A stretch of DNA of 21,174 nucleotides from DATLFS01 sp035540935 (lineage in GTDB: Bacteria > Actinomycetota > CADDZG01 > WHSQ01). The notes beneath the pieces are model-generated. The model worked only from the letters and a program-made list of their open reading frames with translations, searched no databases and was not told the origin of the DNA. The stretch's first letter is position 1. Each line of letters opens with the position of its first letter. Below are positions 6,041 through 13,558 of the stretch, piece by piece. The translations under genes were made by a program, and so were the position numbers. The stretch spans positions 1 to 21,174 of the forward strand of contig DATLFS010000073.1 of the NCBI GenBank assembly GCA_035540935.1. The letters run 5' to 3'.

Positions 6041-7986
6041 GAAGCCGGGCTCACGTGGAGGGCCTTCTCTATCGCCTCCAGCGCGCCGGGGTTCTCGAGC
6101 GACGAGAGATCGCCCGCGTCTTCGCCGAGGACGCGCGCGCGGATCGCCCGACGCAGGATCTTGGCCGAACGAGTCTTCGGCAGCTCTTCGACGAAGCGGA
6201 TCTCCGCCGGCTTGAACGCCTTTCCCAGCTCGGAGACAACGGCGGCCTCGACCTCGCGCCGCAACGACTCGTCGGGCGTGGTTCCCGGCCGCGGGATGCA
6301 GAACAGCCAGACCGCCGTGCCCTTCACCTCGTCGGGAACACCGATCGCGGCACACTCCACCACGGCTTCGTGCCCAACCGCGGCCGACTCGAACTCCGCC
6401 GGCCCGATCCTCTTGCCGGCGATGTTGAGGGTGTCGTCGCTGCGACCGTGCAGGAACCAGTAGCCGTCCTCGTCGATCGACGCCCAGTCGCCGTGCACCC
6501 AGACGTCCTCCCAGCGTCTCCAGTAGGCGTCGAGGTACCGCTCCGGCGCGTTCCAGAATCCGCGCGTCTGTGAGGGCCACGGCTTGAGGCATACGAGCTC
6601 GCCGACCTCGCCGCGCACCGGTGCCCCGTCGGCATCGAAGACCTCCATCGCCATCCCGAGCGAAGGCGTCCCGAGCGAGCACACCTTCGTCGGGATGACC
6701 GGGGACTGCCCGAGGAAGCAGGCGCCGACCTCGGTGCCGCCGGACAGGTTGATGATCGGACAGCGACCTCCGCCCACGACGCGCGCGAACCACCGGTAGG
6801 GCTCCGGGTTCCACGGCTCGCCGGTGGACCCGAGGATGCGCAGGCTCGAGAGGTCGTGACGCTGCACCGGCTCCTCACCCGCCGGCATCAGCGCGCGCAC
6901 GAGCGTGGGCGAGATGCCGAGGATCGTGACGCGATGCCGCTCGACCATGTCCCAGAGGCGATCGGGCCCGGGATGATTCGGCGCGCCCTCGTAGATGAAC
7001 ACCGCGGCGCCGTTCGCATGGCCGCCGACCATCTCCCACGGTCCCATGATCCAACCCATGTCGGTGACCCAATAGAGGACCTCGCCGGGCCGCGCGTCCA
7101 CCTGATAGGCCGCTTCCTCGGCGATCTTCACGAGGAATCCCCCGTGCACGTGAACGCTGCCCTTCGGCTTGCCGGTGGTGCCGGACGTGTAGGCCAGCAG
7201 GAAAGGCGTCTCCGGATCGAGCTCCGGGGCCTGGTGCTCGGCGGGCTGTGAACCGAACGCTCCCGTCCAGTCGACGTCCCGGTCGCCCATAGGACACGGC
7301 TCGTCGGCGAACCGCCGGACGACGAAGACCTTCTCGAGCGTCGAGCAGCTCGCCGCCGCCTCGTCGGCCGTCTGCTTCATCGGAACCCTGCTGCCGCGAC
7401 GCAGGAAGCCGTCGGCGGTGATCAGTGCCTTCGCGCCCGCATCCTCGAGGCGCGTGAGGATCGCCGGCGCGCCGAACCCCGAGAAGATCGGCAGGTAGAC
7501 CGCGCCGATGCGCGCGATCGCATGCGCCGCGATCATCGCCTCCGGAATCATCGGGAGGTAGACACCGACTGCATCGCCGGGCCCGATCCCGTTCGCCGTG
7601 AGGCCGTTCGCGACGCGGGAGACCTCCCGGTACAGGTCGAGGTAGGTGAGGTGCCTGGTCGCTCCGTCCTCGCCCTCCCAGATGATGGCCGGACGATCGC
7701 CCCCCGACTCGAGGTGACGGTCGATGCAGTTCACGCTCAGGTTGATGCGCGCGCCGGAGAACCACCGCGGCCACTGCACGCCATCCCCCGTCTCGAGCAG
7801 CTTCTCGTAAGGCTTCGCGAAGACGATGCCGAGATCCTCGATCACGGCTTCCCAGAACCACTCGATGTCTTCGTGGGAACGCCGGACGAGCTCGTGGAAA
7901 TCGTCGATCCCATGCTTGCGCATCAGGCGCGTGACGTTGGCCTTCTCGACGTAGTCGGGGGACGGCTCCCAGATGAAGTCGCTCAT
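6037..7986 (-). CDS. AMP-forming acyl-CoA synthetase of the acetyl-CoA synthetase-like family
   Basis: A 649-residue ligase that activates a carboxylic acid to acyl-AMP and then acyl-CoA. It has an Acs-type N-terminal domain (about 30-110), the nucleotide loop TSGTTGKPKG (267-276), SGGTE (415-419), the hinge GRSDDTLNIAGKRIGPAE (514-531), and the catalytic, acetylatable-type K609 in KTRSAK. True acetyl-CoA synthetases read WWQTE where this protein has SGGTE. The pocket-closing Trp is thus replaced by Gly, which argues for an acid larger than acetate (inference). The ATG has no Shine-Dalgarno but a TAGCCT hexamer 7 nt upstream. It starts 24 bp after ppx, and its stop overlaps the phosphatase start by 4 bp. 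Confidence 0.9.
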   Translation of the reverse strand: MSDFIWEPSPDYVEKANVTRLMRKHGIDDFHELVRRSHEDIEWFWEAVIEDLGIVFAKPYEKLLETGDGVQWPRWFSGARINLSVNCIDRHLESGGDRPAIIWEGEDGATRHLTYLDLYREVSRVANGLTANGIGPGDAVGVYLPMIPEAMIAAHAIARIGAVYLPIFSGFGAPAILTRLEDAGAKALITADGFLRRGSRVPMKQTADEAAASCSTLEKVFVVRRFADEPCPMGDRDVDWTGAFGSQPAEHQAPELDPETPFLLAYTSGTTGKPKGSVHVHGGFLVKIAEEAAYQVDARPGEVLYWVTDMGWIMGPWEMVGGHANGAAVFIYEGAPNHPGPDRLWDMVERHRVTILGISPTLVRALMPAGEEPVQRHDLSSLRILGSTGEPWNPEPYRWFARVVGGGRCPIINLSGGTEVGACFLGQSPVIPTKVCSLGTPSLGMAMEVFDADGAPVRGEVGELVCLKPWPSQTRGFWNAPERYLDAYWRRWEDVWVHGDWASIDEDGYWFLHGRSDDTLNIAGKRIGPAEFESAAVGHEAVVECAAIGVPDEVKGTAVWLFCIPRPGTTPDESLRREVEAAVVSELGKAFKPAEIRFVEELPKTRSAKILRRAIRARVLGEDAGDLSSLENPGALEAIEKALHVSPAS

Positions 7987-7993
7987 GGTCTGC

Positions 7994-7999
7994 AGGCTA
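7994..7999 (-). promoter_or_regulatory. Candidate -10 element for the acyl-CoA ligase
   Basis: On the minus strand GATAGCCT contains TAGCCT, ending 7 nt before the ATG at 7986, within the 24-bp gap after ppx. TCGACG lies 19 bp further upstream as a poor -35. An internal leaderless promoter would separate expression of the ligase and trio from ppx. Confidence 0.3.
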
Positions 8000-8010
8000 T
8001 CGCGCCGCTC

Positions 8011-8925
8011 TCAGACCTCGTCGAGGAGCTGCAGCACGATCCCGTCGAGGATGTCTTTCTCACTCACGAGGACCTCGGGAAGGTCGAACGTCTCCATCAC
8101 GCAAAGCAGGATCTCCGCACCCGCGACGATGACGTCGGCGCGTCCCGCGTCCAGCGCCTTCACCCGGAGCCTCTTCTCGTACGGGAGTGACGCGAGGCGG
8201 CGCGCGATCCGTCGAACGTCGCCGTGAGACAGCACGGCGTGGTGAGTCACGTCGGGATCGTAGACCGGGTTGCCCGCCTTCAGTGTCGCGAGTTGGGTGA
8301 CCGTCCCCGCCACGCCCACGAGCCTCGCCCCCCGCGGGACGGCGAGGTCGGCGCGCACCTCGGCCAGCTTCTCGAGGACGTCGGCGCGAAGCGCCTCGAT
8401 CTCCTCCTTCTGCGGAGGATCCGATTCGAGGTACAGCTCGAACATGCGAACGCACCCGATGTCGAGAGAGACCAGCCGTTCGGGAGCGCCCTCGCCCACG
8501 ACGAGCTCGGTCGACCCTCCGCCGATGTCGCAGACGAGCACCGCGCCCGCATCGGGGAGGTCCGAGAGCGCGCCCACGAACGTTGCGCGTGCTTCCTCCT
8601 CGCCCGAGAGGAGCACCGGCTCCTCGCCCGTCAGGCGCCGCACGCCGGTGAAGAAGTCGTCCCGGTTGCGCGCGTCCCGCACGGCGGACGTTCCCGTGAC
8701 GCGGACCCTCCGGACCTCGTACTCGCCGCAGATCGCGGCGTACTCCGCGATCGCGCGGAAGGTGCGCTCCAACGCACTCGGAGACAGACGCCGCGACCGA
8801 TCCACACCCTCGCCGAGGCGGGTGATCATCATGCGGCGGTCGAGCGAACGCACGTGCCCGCCCGCCCCTTCGGCGACTAGCAACCGCGTCGAGTTCGTGC
8901 CGACGTCGATCGCGGCGACCCTCAC
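8011..8925 (-). CDS. ppx: Exopolyphosphatase / GppA family phosphatase
   Basis: A 304-residue Ppx/GppA-type enzyme of the ASKHA fold that hydrolyses polyphosphate or (p)ppGpp-type substrates. Visible blocks are DVGTNSTRLL (7-16), the catalytic-glutamate region LSGEEEA (106-112), the phosphate loop DIGGGSTE (133-140), and GVAGTVTQLA. It lacks the extra C-terminal HD domain of long enterobacterial Ppx, as in the short actinobacterial form. The GTG start gives VRVAAIDVGTNS and a GTGA overlap with the DUF501 stop. The frame continues upstream, but that part belongs to DUF501. The position after eno-ftsB-DUF501 matches mycobacterial synteny. Confidence 0.92.
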   Translation of the reverse strand: MRVAAIDVGTNSTRLLVAEGAGGHVRSLDRRMMITRLGEGVDRSRRLSPSALERTFRAIAEYAAICGEYEVRRVRVTGTSAVRDARNRDDFFTGVRRLTGEEPVLLSGEEEARATFVGALSDLPDAGAVLVCDIGGGSTELVVGEGAPERLVSLDIGCVRMFELYLESDPPQKEEIEALRADVLEKLAEVRADLAVPRGARLVGVAGTVTQLATLKAGNPVYDPDVTHHAVLSHGDVRRIARRLASLPYEKRLRVKALDAGRADVIVAGAEILLCVMETFDLPEVLVSEKDILDGIVLQLLDEV

Positions 8926-9407
8926 GGCCGCTCCTCGACGCACGACGCGACGCAGTCTGGCCAACCGGCCTCGGCCAGCGTGAGAGCACCGATCGGATTC
9001 TGATCCACGAGGTGCTGGGCGAGGTGGGCGTGAAGACACTTGACCCGGTCGGGGCCGCCCCCGGGAGGCGCACCGCTGTCCGACACGACCTCGTGCGCGT
9101 CGCGTCGAGCCCGCAGGCGTTCGACGGCCGCGGCGAGTCGGCCGCGCAGCGGCGGCTCCGTTTCGAGCCTCTGCGACATCTCCGTCATGCGACCCTGGGA
9201 CTCGAGGCGGCTGGCGCGCTTCACGAGGATCGGGCAAGTGAGCCAGTAGAGGGTCGGGAAGGGCGATCCGTCCTCGAGGCGAGGATGGTTCTCGATCACC
9301 ATCGGGACGCCCAAGTGGCAGCGGCGGGCCACGGCCCACCGGCCACGCAAGGGACGCCCCAGCTGCGCCTCTACGGCGCGCCGATCCGACTCGTCGTGTT
9401 GCAGCAT
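8922..9407 (-). CDS. DUF501 family protein
   Basis: A 161-residue protein of the DUF501 family, found in Actinobacteria between ftsB and ppx; no biochemical role is established. Family features visible are VARRCHLGVPMVIENHPRL, PFPTLYWLTCPILVKRAS, RMTEMSQRL, and the C-terminal VKCLHAHLAQHLVDQNPIG. C30, C58, C124 and H126/H128 are candidate conserved metal or redox residues. The ATG at 9405-9407 has GGAAG directly against it, too close for a normal Shine-Dalgarno; a TACGGT hexamer 8 nt upstream suggests a leaderless mRNA. It is coupled to ppx by a 4-bp overlap and is divergent from the small lipoprotein gene. Confidence 0.88.
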   Translation of the reverse strand: MLQHDESDRRAVEAQLGRPLRGRWAVARRCHLGVPMVIENHPRLEDGSPFPTLYWLTCPILVKRASRLESQGRMTEMSQRLETEPPLRGRLAAAVERLRARRDAHEVVSDSGAPPGGGPDRVKCLHAHLAQHLVDQNPIGALTLAEAGWPDCVASCVEERP

Positions 9408-9415
9408 CTTCCGGC

Positions 9416-9421
9416 ACCGTA
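9416..9421 (-). promoter_or_regulatory. Candidate -10 element for DUF501-ppx
   Basis: TACGGT on the minus strand ends 8 nt before the ATG at 9407, in the 55-bp gap between divergent genes. No good -35 is visible. Confidence 0.3.
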
Positions 9422-9462
9422 GACGAAAATCAGGTGTTCCCGATCTCGAGGAGGCTCTTACG

Positions 9463-9789
9463 ATGCGGATCCTGTCGCTGGTCGTCGCGCTCGCTCTGCC
9501 GCTCGCTGCGTGCGATGGCGGCGCCGGTGCTTTCTGCGAGCGCGGGACCGAGATGGCGGAGCGCCTCGACTCGGGCGAGTTCGACCCGACGGACCGCGAC
9601 GACGTCCGGTCCTTCGCCGACGAGATGGCCGCGCTCGCCGAGGACGCGCCCGATGAGATCAAGGGCGAGGTCGAGACGATCGCCGACGGTCTGTCGAAGC
9701 TGAGCGAGGGCGACATATCCGCGGCCCAGGACCCGGAGTTCTTTCCCGCGCTCGAGCGCTTCGGCGAATACGCGGAAAGAGAATGCTGA
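9463..9789 (+). CDS. Small predicted lipoprotein, function unknown
   Basis: A 108-residue protein with a lipoprotein signal: MRILSLVVALALPLAAC, lipobox LAAC with C17 as the lipidated residue. The mature part is acidic and helical (many Asp/Glu, e.g. FDPTDRDDVRSFADEM and EIKGEVETIADGLSKL) and holds two further cysteines (C25 in FCERG and the C-terminal residue C108). GAGGAGG (9448-9454) lies 8 nt before the ATG, so the start is well supported. Its TGA lies 4 bp from the facing stop of ftsB. It breaks the eno-ftsB-DUF501-ppx order usual in mycobacteria. I recognise no family. Confidence 0.72.
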   Translation: MRILSLVVALALPLAACDGGAGAFCERGTEMAERLDSGEFDPTDRDDVRSFADEMAALAEDAPDEIKGEVETIADGLSKLSEGDISAAQDPEFFPALERFGEYAEREC

Positions 9790-9793
9790 AGGT

Positions 9794-10201
9794 CTAAAGC
9801 CCGACGAAGGCCAAGAATGATTCGAGCGCGCCGGGCTCGGGCGGTGGCGCCGGTTCCTCTGCACGTGCACGGGCCTCTGCCGCCCGCTGCTTCTTGGTCG
9901 GAGGCATCACTACGAACGTCGTCTCTCCCGGCTTGATCAAGCCGATCTGAGCGCGAGCCCGTTGCTCGATGAAGTCCGGATCTTTGAGCCTGTCGATGCG
10001 TCTCTCCAGCGCGGCGTTCAGCTTCTCGATCTCCGCCAGCTCGCCGGCCATCCCCTCGATCCGTTGCCTCTGCTCGAGCAGCTGACGGGTGGGTTGGATC
10101 GCCATCGCGACAACCAGACCCAGCGCCAGCGTCACGATCACCATCTGCGGCCCGGCGCCGAACCTGACGCGCGGCTTCCTCGCCGCGGAAGCGCGCATCA
10201 T
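9794..10201 (-). CDS. ftsB: FtsB/DivIC septum formation initiator protein
   Basis: A 135-residue bitopic membrane protein of the FtsB/DivIC family, which links the division proteins FtsL and FtsQ and helps activate septal peptidoglycan synthesis. It has a short basic cytoplasmic N-terminus, one membrane span (about 19-35), an extracytoplasmic coiled coil (about 38-72), the family block DPDFIEQRARAQIGLIKPGE, and a low-complexity tail rich in Ala, Glu and Pro. The first ATG (10199-10201) overlaps the eno TGA as ATGA, and a second ATG follows immediately (10196-10198); either may be used. Location directly after eno is the usual actinobacterial arrangement. Confidence 0.9.
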   Translation of the reverse strand: MMRASAARKPRVRFGAGPQMVIVTLALGLVVAMAIQPTRQLLEQRQRIEGMAGELAEIEKLNAALERRIDRLKDPDFIEQRARAQIGLIKPGETTFVVMPPTKKQRAAEARARAEEPAPPPEPGALESFLAFVGL

Positions 10202-11484
10202 CGCGGTGAGAATCTCGGGAAGGCGGCGGAACCCGGATAGCGCGCGGCGTCTCCGAGCGAGTCCTCGATCCGGAGGAGCTGGTTGTACTTGGCGGTACGC
10301 TCGCCTCTCGCCGGCGCGCCGGTCTTTATCTGCCCCGCATTGGTCGCGACCGCGATGTCGGCGATCGTCGCGTCCTCGGTCTCACCGGAGCGGTGCGAGA
10401 TCATCGTCGTGTACGCGGCGCGCTGCGCGATGCGCACGCACTCGAGGGTCTCCGACAGCGTGCCGATCTGATTCGGCTTGACGAGGATCGAGTTCGCCAC
10501 CCGCTCACGGATCCCGCGCTCGAGCACCTCGGGGTTCGTGACGAAGAGATCGTCGCCGACCAGCTGGACGCGGTCACCGATCCGCTCGGTCAGGAGGCGC
10601 CAGCCCTCCCAGTCGTCCTCCGCCATCGCGTCCTCGATCGAGACGATCGGGTAGCGCTCGACCCAGTCCGCCCAGAACTCGACCATCTCCTCCGCCGAGA
10701 GCGAGCGGTCCTCGGATGCGAGGACGTAGCTGCCGTCGCGATGGATCTCGCTCGTCGCCGGGTCGAGTGCAAGAGCGATGTCGCGTCCGGGCGAGTAGCC
10801 CGCGGCTTCGATCGACTCGAGCAGCAGAGCGACCGCTTCCTCGTTCGTCCCGAGGTCCGGAGCGAACCCGCCCTCATCTCCGACGCCGGTGGACAGACCG
10901 CGGTCGACGAGGATGCCCTTGAGGGCGTGGTAGCAGTTCACGCCCCATTCGACCGCTTCCCGGAAGGTCGGCGCGCCGATCGGCGCGTACATGAACTCTT
11001 GGAGATCGACCGAGTTGTCGGCATGAGCCCCGCCGTTGAGAACGTTCATCATCGGCACCGGCAGCAGGTGTGCGTCGGGGCCGCCGAGGTAGCGGAAGAG
11101 CGGCAGCTCGAGCTCGCGGGCCGCGGCATGGGCTGCGGCGAGGCTCACGCCGAGGAGCGCGTTGGCCCCGAGGCGGGACTTCTCGCCGGTCCCGTCGAGA
11201 TCGATCATGAGGGTGTCGAGGAGCCGCTGGTCGAGCGCGTCGCGGCCGACCAGGTTGGGGCCGATCTCGTTCTGGATCGCCTCGACCGCGCGCAGGACGC
11301 CCTTTCCCCGGTAACGGTCGTCGCCGTCGCGCAGCTCGAGCGCCTCGCCCGCTCCGGTGGACGCGCCGGACGGGACCGCCGCCCGGCCGGCCGCGCCGGA
11401 GTCGAGGACTACCTCTGCCTCGACGGTCGGATTCCCACGCGAGTCCAGGATCTCCCGGGCGCGGACCAGCACGATCGCACTCAA
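10198..11484 (-). CDS. eno: Enolase (phosphopyruvate hydratase)
   Basis: A full-length 428-residue enolase converting 2-phosphoglycerate to phosphoenolpyruvate. All active-site elements are visible: SGASTGAGEA (39-48), the GGAHADN loop with H154, E163, acid/base E204 in GDEGGFAP, metal ligands D241, E284 and D311, base K336 in VKPNQIGTL, H364 in SHRSGETED, and K387 in IKTGAPARGER. The start is TTG at 11482-11484, fixed by GAAGGAG seven nt upstream and by the protein beginning MSAIVLVRAREILDSRGNPT, the standard enolase start. It is followed by a 4-bp overlap into ftsB and preceded by a 46-bp gap after mazG. Confidence 0.97.
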   Translation of the reverse strand: MSAIVLVRAREILDSRGNPTVEAEVVLDSGAAGRAAVPSGASTGAGEALELRDGDDRYRGKGVLRAVEAIQNEIGPNLVGRDALDQRLLDTLMIDLDGTGEKSRLGANALLGVSLAAAHAAARELELPLFRYLGGPDAHLLPVPMMNVLNGGAHADNSVDLQEFMYAPIGAPTFREAVEWGVNCYHALKGILVDRGLSTGVGDEGGFAPDLGTNEEAVALLLESIEAAGYSPGRDIALALDPATSEIHRDGSYVLASEDRSLSAEEMVEFWADWVERYPIVSIEDAMAEDDWEGWRLLTERIGDRVQLVGDDLFVTNPEVLERGIRERVANSILVKPNQIGTLSETLECVRIAQRAAYTTMISHRSGETEDATIADIAVATNAGQIKTGAPARGERTAKYNQLLRIEDSLGDAARYPGSAAFPRFSPR

Positions 11485-11491
11485 TGATTAA

Positions 11492-11498
11492 CTCCTTC
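11492..11498 (-). promoter_or_regulatory. Ribosome binding site fixing the TTG start of eno
   Basis: GAAGGAG on the minus strand lies 7 nt before the TTG at 11484. No ATG or GTG is available at the right distance, so the site decides the start. Confidence 0.75.
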
Positions 11499-11530
11499 AA
11501 CACTGGCAACAAAGGCAGCGTAGCAGAGTC

Positions 11531-12505
11531 CTAGCCCGGTGGGCCGGAGGAACGGCCCTCCCATCGCCGTCGGAAGCGGACGAGGGCGGCGAGGAGCAGC
11601 GTCTCGGCGTCGGATCCCCGCCGGCGGGCGAGGGCCGCCAGCGCCAACAGCGCCTCGCCCAGATCCCCCCGATCGAGCGCCGCCCGCACGTCCGCGAGCA
11701 GCTCGTCCTCGTCGGGCGAGTAACCGAGGGAGGCGGCGCGCTTCACGGTCTTGGCCGCGGCGAGAAGGCCAGGCAGAGCGGACGGGATGTCCTCGAACGG
11801 CCCCTTCCTCTCCTTCTCGGCGCCCTTGATCGCCTCCCAGTTCCGCACCACCTCCGCGGCGTCTTCGACCGCCGAGTCGGCGAAGACATGCGGGTGCCGC
11901 CGGATCAGCTTCGCCACGATGGCGTCGCCTACGTCGGCCGCGTCGAAGCGTCCCTCCTGTTCGGCGAGACGGGCGTGGAACAGCACCTGGAGCAAGAGGT
12001 CCCCCAGCTCCTCGGCGAGGTCGGGACCGAGCGTGCCGCGGTCTATGGCCTCGACGACCTCATAGGCCTCCTCGAGCGCGTGCGTCTTGAGGGACTCGTG
12101 CGTCTGCTCCCGGTCCCACGGGCATCCGTCGTCGCTGCGGAGACGCGCCATGATCCCGGCGGCCCCCGCGAGCGCAGCGGCGGCGCGCCGGATCACGGGA
12201 GCGGCGTGGGCGGCGGAGAGCGCATCGGGTAGCCGCGCCGCTCCGCTCGTCACCTCCGCACCGGCGCGCGCGAGCTCGAGCACGCGCGGGCTTCGCGGGT
12301 CGGCAACGAGGGCGTCGCCGTCGGCCGCGGCATCGAGCTCGTCGTCGAAGATCCGCGCGTCGGCACCGTTCTCGCGCAGACGGGCGAGCAGAGGGTGATC
12401 CGGATGCTCGAACCACACACGCCGGCGGCGGGTGAGCTCGTCCCATTCGCGCAGCGTCAGGAGCTCGAGCTCGTCGGCGGCGAGCGGGACGACCAGCAAC
12501 GGCAA
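11531..12505 (-). CDS. mazG: MazG family nucleoside triphosphate pyrophosphohydrolase
   Basis: A protein of about 324 residues that would hydrolyse NTPs, including damaged ones, to NMP and pyrophosphate. The MazG core is clear: CPWDREQTHESL (128-139), the metal motif E145-E-x2-E149 with E166-x2-D169 (ELGD), and RRHPHVF (202-208). The N-terminal 110 residues look like the reduced methylase-like domain seen in actinobacterial MazG, and the C-terminus is shorter than the tandem E. coli form. The start is uncertain. The frame opens just after the TAG of the upstream gene, TTG at 12503-12505 is the first candidate, another TTG follows at 12499, and no strong Shine-Dalgarno is visible. Translation is probably coupled to the upstream lipoprotein gene. 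Confidence 0.9.
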   Translation of the reverse strand: MPLLVVPLAADELELLTLREWDELTRRRRVWFEHPDHPLLARLRENGADARIFDDELDAAADGDALVADPRSPRVLELARAGAEVTSGAARLPDALSAAHAAPVIRRAAAALAGAAGIMARLRSDDGCPWDREQTHESLKTHALEEAYEVVEAIDRGTLGPDLAEELGDLLLQVLFHARLAEQEGRFDAADVGDAIVAKLIRRHPHVFADSAVEDAAEVVRNWEAIKGAEKERKGPFEDIPSALPGLLAAAKTVKRAASLGYSPDEDELLADVRAALDRGDLGEALLALAALARRRGSDAETLLLAALVRFRRRWEGRSSGPPG

Positions 12506-12511
12506 AGCGGC

Positions 12512-13558
12512 CTACCCGGCGGGCTCGGGTATCCCCGTTGGCGTCGGCTCAGGCTCAGGCGTCGCCGCTCCGGGTCGCGACCCGGGGGGCGGGTCGCTGA
12601 TCTGACCGCTGACGGGGTCGATCACTCCGTAACGCGGGTTCAGCTCAACCCCGGCACGTTCGTACGCACGCATGACGAAGCGCTCCCACGCCTCGTCCTC
12701 GGCGGTGCCGGCGATCTCGGCGCGCAGTTGCTCCCGCACCTCCTCGAAGCGCACGACACGCACGTCTTCCAGCCAGATGACGTGGAAGCCGAACTCCGTC
12801 CGTACGGGGTCCGAGACCTCGCCGGGTTCGAGCTCACGCAGGGCGTCGGCGAACGGTTCGACGTAGCCCTCGGCCGCAGCCCATCCGAGATCTCCGCCGC
12901 GCTCCGCGCTGCCCGGATCTTTCGAGAAACGGCGCGCCAGGCGGTCGAAAGCATCCTCGAGGTCCTCCGGCGGAACCGCCTTCAGTTGCTCCGCGATCTC
13001 CACCGCGCGGTCGTTCGACGTCACGAGGATGTGACGGGCGCGGTATTCGGTGAATCGAGCCGGGTTGGCTTCGTACTGCGCCAAGACCTCGTCTTCGGAG
13101 GGACCGACGCCGCCCACGACCTCTGCCCGCAGCCGCTCCTCGAGGATGCTGTCCCGGACCAGCCGCTCGAGCGTCTCCATGTCGTAGCCCTGCTCGGCCA
13201 GCGCCTCCTGGAACGCCGCCTCGGTCGGAAAGTCGGACTTGATCTGATCGATCCGCTCCTCGACGTCGTCGTCGGTGACCTCGATCCCGCGCTCCCGCGC
13301 CTCGGGCTCGAGAACCAGGCGCCGGATCGTCTGTGCCAGGTAGGTCTGCTCGTAAGAACGCGACAGCGCGGCCGCGTCGCCCTGCTGCGCGAGCCTCTCG
13401 AACTGCGGCGACGACTCGAACTCCTCGAGCGCGTCGGCAACATCGCCGACGGTCACGGTGTGGTCGCCCACTACGGCGGCCGCGGGGTCGGCCATCTCGC
13501 CGCAAGAGGCGGCGAGGGGCATCAACAGCGCGGCGACGATCGTCGCGAACCTCGTCAT
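12512..13558 (-). CDS. SurA/PpiC-type peptidyl-prolyl isomerase lipoprotein
   Basis: A 348-residue exported folding factor. The signal ends in MPLAASC with C19 as probable lipidation site (lipobox AASC, slightly non-canonical). A SurA-like helical N-domain (about 25-165) precedes a parvulin domain starting at YRARHILV, with DAFDRLARRFSKDPGSAERGG, DLGW and FGFHVIWLED in the expected order. A Pro-rich tail (PEPEPTPTG) closes the protein. It would catalyse cis-trans prolyl isomerisation or act as a chaperone outside the membrane. The ATG (13556-13558) shares ATGA with the mfd stop, and mazG follows 6 bp after its TAG. The mfd-parvulin-mazG order is also known from streptomycetes. Confidence 0.88.
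   Translation of the reverse strand: MTRFATIVAALLMPLAASCGEMADPAAAVVGDHTVTVGDVADALEEFESSPQFERLAQQGDAAALSRSYEQTYLAQTIRRLVLEPEARERGIEVTDDDVEERIDQIKSDFPTEAAFQEALAEQGYDMETLERLVRDSILEERLRAEVVGGVGPSEDEVLAQYEANPARFTEYRARHILVTSNDRAVEIAEQLKAVPPEDLEDAFDRLARRFSKDPGSAERGGDLGWAAAEGYVEPFADALRELEPGEVSDPVRTEFGFHVIWLEDVRVVRFEEVREQLRAEIAGTAEDEAWERFVMRAYERAGVELNPRYGVIDPVSGQISDPPPGSRPGAATPEPEPTPTGIPEPAG

Noticed and set aside
5438..6814. N-terminal extension of the histidine phosphatase frame by about 258 codons
   Set aside because: The extension lies inside the acyl-CoA ligase gene and is Arg/Gly-rich shadow sequence. The family start VTTLVFVRHG at 6040 with its GTGA overlap is the real one.
8926..9417. N-terminal extension of the ppx frame
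   Set aside because: It overlaps DUF501, which has family-conserved sequence in another frame. The ppx core begins exactly at the GTG at 8925.
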